Shown: positions 57,026 through 64,000 of the stretch, piece by piece
Numbering within the stretch: the first letter of the stretch is position 1
Layout: every line of letters starts with the position of its first letter
Source of the DNA: Lindgomyces ingoldianus
Taxonomy: Eukaryota > Ascomycota > Dothideomycetes > Pleosporales > Lindgomycetaceae
Direction of reading: 5' to 3'
NCBI RefSeq assembly: GCF_010093535.1
Contig: NW_022985162.1
Coordinates: 954,165-1,018,164, forward strand
Length of the DNA: 64,000 nt
Program-made: the position numbers and the translations under genes
Notes under the pieces: model-generated
The model's input: the letters and a program-made list of their open reading frames with translations, nothing else
What the model was told of the DNA's origin: nothing
Database searches by the model: none

Positions 57026-60000
57026 GGAGGTGAGTGGGGAGTGAAATTTTTTATTCCCCACAACAGCACAACTATGCCTGAATGCCTGGAGATATGCCTA
57101 TGTGAGTGGGTGAGTTGGTGAGTGGGTGAGCGAGGGTTTTGAGAGCTAAACGTGGATAGTGTGGAAGTGGAAATCGGAGGGGTTGACTAGGTTTGGTTTT
57201 AATTGGCGTTTCTGATCATAGCGGTTCGCCGTGCATTTGATGGGGAAGTGGACTGGTTCTGTCTGGCTGGAAGGAATTGTGGTTTACGGCGTAATATGTG
57301 GAAGGGATTTCAATTTTAGTCTAAAAGATAGATAGATGCATGACTTGCGGGAAACTTGGAAGATGACCAGTTTCACTGGCCAAGGTTGCTGGGTAGATGA
57401 TGTGCAGGCATGATGGGATATGTCTTTGAACTTTGTGCTCAAGAATCACCTTTTTGCGATTGCGTTGCTTTTGAGTGGGTAGGTCTCGGAGGGAGTTGGG
57501 AAGCGGTTCTGTGTAGGAAAATAAGGAGCCACCTACCATCCCACTACTTTCTACAGCTAAGTGCATTATAATGCGACGTGGCATGCCAACACAACGGTAA
57601 CTCTTCTGATTAGCTTTTAGCGGCGACGATTGAGGCTAATGAGCTGGATATCGCCGAGGCGAGACAATTGATGGTTTTGAAGCGAATATGAGATCTGATT
57701 GGAGCATGTGAAGTCCCCTTATTATCCCGCATCTGATGTGATGTCGTGGACCGAAGGGCTGGCTACTGTGCCGTCACGACATTCGGCTTGACTCGAGTGT
57801 GGATTTGGAAGATCTAGGAGATTTACTGTTGGTACGGAATTCGTCGTTTCGCACAGGCACCTCATATTGTCGAGTGTTTGAAACCGAGATCAAAGGCGAT
57901 CTGGACCCGTGGTTTTGGAGATGCTTTAATACGTTTGGCGAAACAGGGAAGGCTAACCCACTGGTTCATTGCCTGGAGATCATAGACAACAAGGCCTTCT
58001 CGTGTAGGTGAGGAGGGGGTGTCGAGGAAGGAGAGCTTAATGCATCTCCAGATTCGAACGATTCGGTTGAGTTACGTATGGTGGTTTTCTGATTCCATGT
58101 GTCTGGTTCTTCATAGCTCGTGGCGACTTGTTGATCTGAACTTATTAGAGCATGGTACAAGGTTAATTCTAGAGTTGTGATTGCAGAGAGGGAATGATGA
58201 TCGCGATTCTTCACAATGTATGCCTCCATATAGCGTATCAAGCTCTCGGGAGATAATCAAAGGACGAGAACCTATCCTGCGGGGGTCCCCAGGACACGGA
58301 TAGACGAGGCCGTCTCTCGAGCGTCCACGCACACACTCAAAGGAAAATAGAGCTACCAAATTTGTTGCATTGGCCTGCGGGTCGATGTTGCATCTCATCA
58401 TTACCTTTTTTGAATGGAGAAGGGAGGTTGCATGCATTAGCGACCTATCCTATCCACTCTTGTGCGTACCGAAATGAAATTTTGTGCGCGCTTATGCAGC
58501 AACTTGTGATAGGAGATAGTGCGACTTATCGATAGCGCTTGTGCCTGGCTGGATCCACGTGTTTCGGCGAAGATGGATGGTGGAGAGATTCCGACCTTCT
58601 GCTTGATGGCTGGCTAGAGGGATTGCTCTTGTGCGATGCGAGTCTTGCATGTCTTTTGAGTTCTAGATGATCTAGACAAGAAATGAATTTTTGAAGCAGA
58701 AAGTTTGGGTGGAGATTTTAGGTGGGTAGCAGGAGGATTTCTGGAAGGTCGACCGACTAAAGGGCCGTGTTGAGATAGAACCTTGGAAATAATATTACTC
58801 ATTTTTTTTTTACTTACGGCTTCGGGAAGGAAGACGCAAAGGAGATGAAATGAAGATATCCGACCCGCGGTGTGTGTCCGATGCATGAAGTTCCTAGAAG
58901 ACCCAAAAGCCTCAAAAACTTCACCAAGGCTCTCGATCGTAACAGGAATCATACCCCAGAGCCCACCGCCGGAGTCGTCGAATGCACGTGGCAGCATTGA
59001 AATCCATTCCGTCGTCCAAGATGTGGCGGTGTTTGACATCACGAGCTTTCGTATTGGGCGGAGGAATATTACTATAACAGGAATCCCATCCCATAGCATT
59101 AATTCTAACATCGCTCTTGATGACCCGGTGAATGAACAGCAGAGATTAAGAGGACAAATGCCGTACGTTTGAGCCTGGTTGTTGGTGTGTCGAACACCTG
59201 GTACGAGGCACAGTCCAAGCATTCTCCCTGGAACTGGCTCTAATTCTAGCTCTGGTTCGCGGTGGTTGGAAATAACACCTCCATGTTCATACCTGAGCGG
59301 AACCATTGATCTGAGCGAAGACGACTTCCACGACAGAGCTGAGTGAGGCGTGCATACGGTTTCATATATTCTGCGATGCTGTGTGACGTCGTTGATGAGA
59401 AGATATTTATTTATGCGGCACAGCTCGGCACAAAGTGCAGTCAGAGACAGAAATATTGATTCGTTGCCGGTGTCGTAAGCTGAAGCTGAGCGATGCGCCC
59501 CTTGGGGGTCAGGTCGGTAGGAGTTCCTTTTTGCACACGAAATCAACAGCTCCTCATTTCACACATACGCATGTAAACAAAATTCAATCTCAAAAAGTCA
59601 CAATAGCGACATACAGCGCGCAAACCGTGATTTCCTGCTCGCTGGCTTCTCGAATCCTCATATTGCGGAGATTTGGCGCCTCGTCAGTGACCCGCAGGGC
59701 GGAGATGAAGGTGACGAAGGATCTCGCAACGCAGTCGCTGGGCATCTCGGCCAAGTCTACACGACGACCAGGAGGGACCCGCCTCACAGACTATTCGCTG
59801 GCAGATGCTCCGTCCGTGAGTTGTCGAATGCCCGCTCAAGGCCGACAGCTCCACCAGAGCAGAAGAGGCAATAGAGGCAATGTGGCGGGCAGACCGAGCT
59901 GCAACGTTGTCGGATGAATTGCAGAGGCGAGAGGGAGCCCTTCCCGTGTGCATGCAGGACCATCTATCCGAAGTTATTTTGTCGTGGACGAAAACGACGA

Positions 60001-60430
60001 GTTCTCTGCCACTCTCCTGCTCTTCTGGTGCTGCCCCTGGCTAGACAGGCGGAGGCTGCGAGTTCCTGAGTTTCGAAACGGCGGCGTCAAATTGAACGAC
60101 GCCACGGGTAGTCTGCCCTGAGACAAGCTTTTCTCGCGCCGATCCTCTCAACAAGTCACGACTCTTCTGGTTGGGTGCCGATGACTCCCCAGTCGTTTCA
60201 GCACCCATGAGTGGCTACCACCGCTCGTTTCCACCCAACGGGGTGAATGTTCCCACGCTGTGCCTGGCGCTTGCCCCTGAATGGCATCGACGCACAGTGC
60301 TGTGGCTGACTGGTGCGACGGCCACTCTAAGAAAAGTTTATCGCTGGGCTCGCTGCCGCTGACAGACTGGGTCGAGCCCTTGTCCAGGCCCAGTCAGCCC
60401 GCTTGCTGGGCTCCTCAACGCCCCGCCCTC
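57026..60430. other. 3.4-kb interval without a supported gene
   Basis: The longest frame is 310 codons on the minus strand (59,546-58,614). It opens with TTG, its first ATG is at 59,306, and it overlaps a 100-codon plus-strand frame. It has no signal peptide, domain or codon-use pattern that I recognise, so I do not call it. Frames at 59,435-59,917 (plus, 160 codons) and 59,684-59,953 (minus) also overlap each other. A 'gtgagtgggtgag' repeat lies at about 57,100-57,132. Part of this space is probably the long promoter of the glucanase gene. Confidence 0.4.
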
Positions 60431-60695
60431 CTATATGAGCTGAATCCGCCCCCGGGACACCCTCTTCCTTTCCCCTACCCTCTCACTCACACTTCACCAC
60501 GGTGCTGTTGCGTTCACTCTCTTTGAGCATTCGCTCGTTTCATTCATTGTCTACATAGACGTCACCCTCGTTCCATTCACAGCAATAGCCCTGGTCGGCC
60601 TCGATTCACTCTGACTCCTGCGCTCGAAGCTGCAATCGCATTCCCTGTTCATATCCAACACGAAAAGTCACTCAACATTCATACCAACTAGCATT
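60431..60695 (+). promoter_or_regulatory. Promoter and leader of the GH128 gene
   Basis: A TATA-like box (cctatatgagc, about 60,431) is followed by a long pyrimidine-rich stretch (cctctt, ctctcactcacac) and then the CAAC/CATTC-rich leader to the ATG. This is the usual layout of strongly expressed cell-wall genes in filamentous ascomycetes. Confidence 0.5.
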
Positions 60696-62144
60696 ATGTC
60701 TCCATCCGTCAAACTTGGTCTCTTGACCCTCGTTTCCACGGCCGCTGCCATTCCCCACTATGGTCACAGCAAGTTCCACCACAAACCGTCCGGTGGATAT
60801 GGAACTGGCGCTCCCGGAACTGGCGCGCCCTACCCCACTGGTGGCTGGGGAGGTAACGCGAATAGCACTGCGCTTCCTCTTGCAACTGGTACCGGTGCTC
60901 CCGGCTCCAAGACAACTACTATCCTCGAGACTTTGTATTCAACCATGACTGAATACTCTACCATCTACGCAACCCACCCCAAGTCGGGCGGCGGTGAGGC
61001 TCCTAGCTCTGTTGGTGCCGCCGATGTGAGCACGGGAGCGGCTGTTTGCGGACCTGCTACAGTTTATGTCACAGCGACAAACAAGGTCACGGTTACCATC
61101 GGAGGTGGTGCTCCCTCTTCAGCATACACCCCCCCTTCAAGCATCGCTGAGCCCGCCTCAAGCGTTCCAGCATCGTCTGCTCCAGTATATGTGCCATTGT
61201 CGTCTGTTGTCGCACCATCATCCTCCGCTCCTGTGGTGAGCTTCAGCTTCCCCGAAAAGCCCGCATCAACTCCTCCAGCCATTAGCTCCGTTGCCCCTGT
61301 GAGCTCTGCCGCTCCCATCAGCTCTGCTCCTGTCCCCACCACGACTGTGTACTCCGCACCGGTCTCAAGTGCCCCAGCCTCGTCCTCTGCTCCAAAGCCA
61401 TCATCTGCTCCCACCTACTCTGGCTCTAAGCGTGGTCTCGCTTACAATGAGCCCGCTCTCTGCAGTGCTTTCGGAGGTAGCAAGTTCGGCTTTGCGTACA
61501 ACTGGGCGTCTACTCAATATGGTGGTTCTCTGCCAGAGGGTATCAAATTCGTCCCGATGATGCACAAGCCTGCCGATGCTACCCCCGAGAAGTGGCTTCA
61601 GGATGTTGACACCGCTGTCAAGGCTGGTACCAATGTCGTCATGGGTTTCAACGAGCCCGATCATCCGGCTCAGGCCAACCTTACTCTTACACAGGCTTGC
61701 TCCAACTGGACCAACTACATGGAGCCCATTGTAAGCGCTCATCCCGAGGTTACCATCCTCGGTCCTTCCGTCACCAACGGCCCCGCTCCAATGGGTCTGG
61801 ACTGGCTCAGCCGCTTCAAGACTGCCTGCCCTGGCGCCACCTGGCATGCAGCCAATATCCATTTCTACGACCAGTACGATGACAAGGTTGTTGACCGCTT
61901 CATCTCCCACTGCGAGGAGGCATCCAAGAGCTTTGGCAAGCCCATCTGGGTTACCGAGTTCGGTCTCAACCCTGGTACTGCCTCATCCGCACAGGCTGCC
62001 GATTTCCTCAAGAAGGTCATGGCATATATGGATAATGCCGACGCTGTCAAGGGATATGCCTACTTCATGGTCGGCACTGGCGAGAACCAGCTCAACTCCG
62101 GTAATGGCCTTTCAGCCACCGGCGAGGTCTACGCCAGCGCGTAA
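60696..62144 (+). CDS. Secreted GH128-type beta-1,3-glucanase (Asl1-like)
   Basis: Predicted cell-wall or secreted glycosidase of 482 aa, intronless, ATG at 60,696 (cattatgtct). A signal peptide covers residues 1-18. A Gly/Pro/Tyr-rich segment and a Ser/Pro/Ala/Thr linker with repeated SAPVSSAP-like units fill residues 25-240 and are probably O-glycosylated. The catalytic domain starts at KRGLAYNEPALC (residue 245); the Lys-Arg could also be a kexin cut site. Glu320 in GFNEPD and Glu421 in VTEFG match the acid/base and nucleophile positions of the glycosyl hydrolase catalytic core (GH128). SNWTNYMEP and ANIHFYDQY are further family motifs. It would act on fungal beta-1,3-glucan in the wall. 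Fission yeast Asl1 is the best-known relative. Confidence 0.93.
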   Translation: MSPSVKLGLLTLVSTAAAIPHYGHSKFHHKPSGGYGTGAPGTGAPYPTGGWGGNANSTALPLATGTGAPGSKTTTILETLYSTMTEYSTIYATHPKSGGGEAPSSVGAADVSTGAAVCGPATVYVTATNKVTVTIGGGAPSSAYTPPSSIAEPASSVPASSAPVYVPLSSVVAPSSSAPVVSFSFPEKPASTPPAISSVAPVSSAAPISSAPVPTTTVYSAPVSSAPASSSAPKPSSAPTYSGSKRGLAYNEPALCSAFGGSKFGFAYNWASTQYGGSLPEGIKFVPMMHKPADATPEKWLQDVDTAVKAGTNVVMGFNEPDHPAQANLTLTQACSNWTNYMEPIVSAHPEVTILGPSVTNGPAPMGLDWLSRFKTACPGATWHAANIHFYDQYDDKVVDRFISHCEEASKSFGKPIWVTEFGLNPGTASSAQAADFLKKVMAYMDNADAVKGYAYFMVGTGENQLNSGNGLSATGEVYASA

Positions 62145-62523
62145 ATTTCCCAATCATGAGCAGGATAAGCTGTGGACGTTTGCATTTGTTGGCGCTTTGA
62201 AGAAGATTTTTTATATACTTTTGGGCCTAGGGAAATATCAGGCAGGATCGGATACATCAGGTCAACCTATAGGGATCTGTGCTAGACGCCTATGACGCGT
62301 GCATATTGTTTTTTGTATAACTTCGATTCTTTACCTGTGTAGAAGTATTTGGATGATGGATTGTTGTGCATGAGGAGGTGTGAGTGGGATGAATGAAGTG
62401 TTTGTCGTTGATGACAATCAAAAGTTATGACTTTCATTTCTTGCTCTTCGTGATGCGCTTTGTGCTCAAATTGATCCACCTATTTTGGGCTTAAACGTTT
62501 AGAGTTGCGCCTTCTTCTCCATC
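62145..62523. other. Tail-to-tail intergenic region
   Basis: This 379-bp interval holds the 3' UTRs of the glucanase and the reductase; no other feature was seen. Confidence 0.4.
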
Positions 62524-63651
62524 TCACTCCTTCCATGGAGTCAGCGCATAGAAACTGCCAACACCGACCTTCCCTTTAAACAGTTCGTCTACCTCCTCAA
62601 GCTTGAATGTTCCTTTTACCCCATCCCCCCTCTTATTTCCCAACTTCAACGCTCCTGACTCAGCCAACTTGACCAAGCCCCTGACATGCTCCCTCTCGTA
62701 CATACACTGGCCTTGAATCCTCAAGTTCTTGAATACGACTTCCATATACGGAATCTCAATGTCGGCCATCAGACCAGTCCCATAACCCATAATCGAAGCT
62801 CGTCCGTACTGCCTCAGCGCTCCGAAGGCAGCTCTAACATAATTACTTCCTCCCGCTTCTGCGGGGCTCATCTCCAGAAGCGCATCGACGGGACCAAACC
62901 TCATCATAGCAGCTTTGTCGTTTTCCAAGTCTCCGGTCAGGACGACGATTTCGATCTGCTCGGGGCATGTTTCCTTCAGTTTCTTGAGTACTTCGATATT
63001 CCGTCCAACGGCAATGACACTAACTCCCATGGCGACGGCCACTCCGACTGTCGCTCCTGAGAACATGCCAGTGGCGGGTGCCACGATGAGACGCTCTCCA
63101 GCTTTAATGTCAATGCCCCTCAAGCCTCCATAAGCTACCACATCAACTGTCAACTGCAGCAGTTCGGGGATGCTATACCCCAACTCTTTGCAAAGGCGAT
63201 TCTCATTCAGTGCCCACGTATTCTCCAACGGCGTCTTTACATACTCCGCATAAGCTGCATACCGCCAATTATCCGCCATCCACGTCTTCGCCGCAGGTGT
63301 CGAGCCATCAAAGGCCCCAAACAGAATCTGGACATCTGAATTATCTCTCGCGCGGAACCAGGGCTCGACCATGACGAGTTGACCGACTGGGAGCGATGTT
63401 GTGTCGGGGCCTGTGGCGGCGACGCGGCCGACAGAACGGTCACCCGGGGTGAAGGGAATCGGGTACGTGAAGATTAATCCTTCCTTGGAGAGGATTTTAG
63501 GGAGGTTGGGATGAGCGAGAGAGGCAAGGACTTGGACTACGACTGCGCCGTGGGTTGCTTGCGGAGTGGGGACAGACTTGAGGATCAATGGATCGCCTTT
63601 GACTTCCTGGACGAGGGCTTTCATCTTCGGAGGAAGAGTGATGGAAGACAT
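62524..63651 (-). CDS. Zinc-independent medium-chain dehydrogenase/reductase
   Basis: Predicted cytosolic NAD(P)H-dependent oxidoreductase of 375 aa, quinone-reductase-like MDR group, intronless. The frame is open to an ATG at 63,720, but the ATG at 63,651 (MSSITLPPKMKALVQEV) gives the family start. The 23 extra residues of the longer form are hydrophobic (FQFLLCLSSIPFPA) and could act as a signal, so the longer product is possible. The N-terminal GroES-like domain (about 10-150) has FTPGDRSVGRVAATG but none of the cysteines that bind structural zinc. The Rossmann fold has a variant glycine motif, PATGMFSGATVGVAVAMG, near residue 200, followed by VIAVGRN. The substrate is unknown. It does not seem linked to the neighbouring glucanase. 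Confidence 0.88.
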   Translation of the reverse strand: MSSITLPPKMKALVQEVKGDPLILKSVPTPQATHGAVVVQVLASLAHPNLPKILSKEGLIFTYPIPFTPGDRSVGRVAATGPDTTSLPVGQLVMVEPWFRARDNSDVQILFGAFDGSTPAAKTWMADNWRYAAYAEYVKTPLENTWALNENRLCKELGYSIPELLQLTVDVVAYGGLRGIDIKAGERLIVAPATGMFSGATVGVAVAMGVSVIAVGRNIEVLKKLKETCPEQIEIVVLTGDLENDKAAMMRFGPVDALLEMSPAEAGGSNYVRAAFGALRQYGRASIMGYGTGLMADIEIPYMEVVFKNLRIQGQCMYEREHVRGLVKLAESGALKLGNKRGDGVKGTFKLEEVDELFKGKVGVGSFYALTPWKE

Positions 63652-64000
63652 GGCGGGAAATGGGATTGATGAAAGACAGAGGAGGAACTGAAAATGATAT
63701 TTCTTAACCAAGCTCGACATTCAATCGAGGTCACCTTCATCTTATACCTTGAGCTGCATCCTCTCCATCAGGTTCCACCTTCGACTCACACATCATTTTA
63801 CATGCAAATGTCGAAACCACCGGATTTACGCCATAATCTCCGTTCAAGCACTCCAGGACTTAAAAGGCTGTTTCACTATTGTACACGGTCAAATTCGGGT
63901 CGGGGCATAATGAGCCTGAGTGGTGTTGAAACTGGAATCTCTGCGGTGGAAATCCACAGAGCATCAATCACTGGTGCCAACCACTAATAAAGCGTCGTTT
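63652..64000. other. Upstream region of the reductase, window edge
   Basis: This is the promoter side of the minus-strand reductase. A 97-codon plus-strand frame (63,694-63,987) shows no similarity and is taken as noise. Confidence 0.4.

Noticed and set aside
59435..59953. 160-codon plus and 89-codon minus frames
   Set aside because: Mutually overlapping, Arg/Ser-rich translations without any family motif.

Overview
The window is nuclear DNA from a filamentous ascomycete (Pezizomycotina). The evidence is short GT-AG introns of about 47-190 bp with CTAAC/CTAAT-like branch sites, a Zn2Cys6 regulator, fungal-type MFS, FAD-oxidase and GH128 genes, and AT-rich, TpA-rich transposon graveyards that look mutated by RIP (repeat-induced point mutation). 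A leotiomycete-like fungus is my guess from general gene style only; the order is not determined.

Layout. (1) About 1-6,600 is a TE graveyard: two tandem copies of a ~595-bp repeat (here 'repeat A'), a gypsy-like polypurine tract with an LTR start, an 11-bp tandem repeat, and a small LTR-like element. (2) About 6,600-30,600 is a gene-poor accessory stretch: a Zn2Cys6 regulator divergent from a dienelactone hydrolase, a decayed MFS drug transporter, a broken sulfotransferase-like fragment, a glutathione S-transferase, an intact sulfotransferase-family gene, a secreted BBE-type FAD oxidase, an RBR ubiquitin ligase and a DAL5-type MFS transporter. A CorA/Mnr2-type Mg2+ transporter follows at 30,624-33,426. 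(3) About 35,300-39,300 is a second TE block. It holds a candidate solo LTR and a third copy of repeat A, split by an element whose two long terminal repeats are inverted to each other. The LTR-like element near 5.8 kb recurs here in the opposite orientation. (4) About 39,400-64,000 is denser and mostly core: a secreted HNH nuclease, a Drn1/CWF19L1 homologue divergent from UTP20 (ribosome biogenesis), a small membrane protein, the mitochondrial Zim17-type zinc finger divergent from cullin-3, a secreted GH128 glucanase and a medium-chain reductase.

How the genes relate. The accessory stretch has a detoxification/catabolism flavour (regulator, ring-product hydrolase, GST, FAD oxidase, sulfotransferases, transporters), but no synthase backbone is visible and two members are dead, so co-function is only an inference. 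The core half contains two head-to-head pairs with short shared promoters (Drn1-like/UTP20, 169 bp; Zim17-like/CUL3, 455 bp with a run of 22 C).

Exon boundaries below were worked out by hand from splice signals, reading phase and remembered family conservation; none has been checked against transcripts or a database. No tRNA, rRNA or CRISPR was recognised, and I saw no clearly new biochemical system. The most unusual structure is the nested inverted-LTR element at 36,554-38,618.
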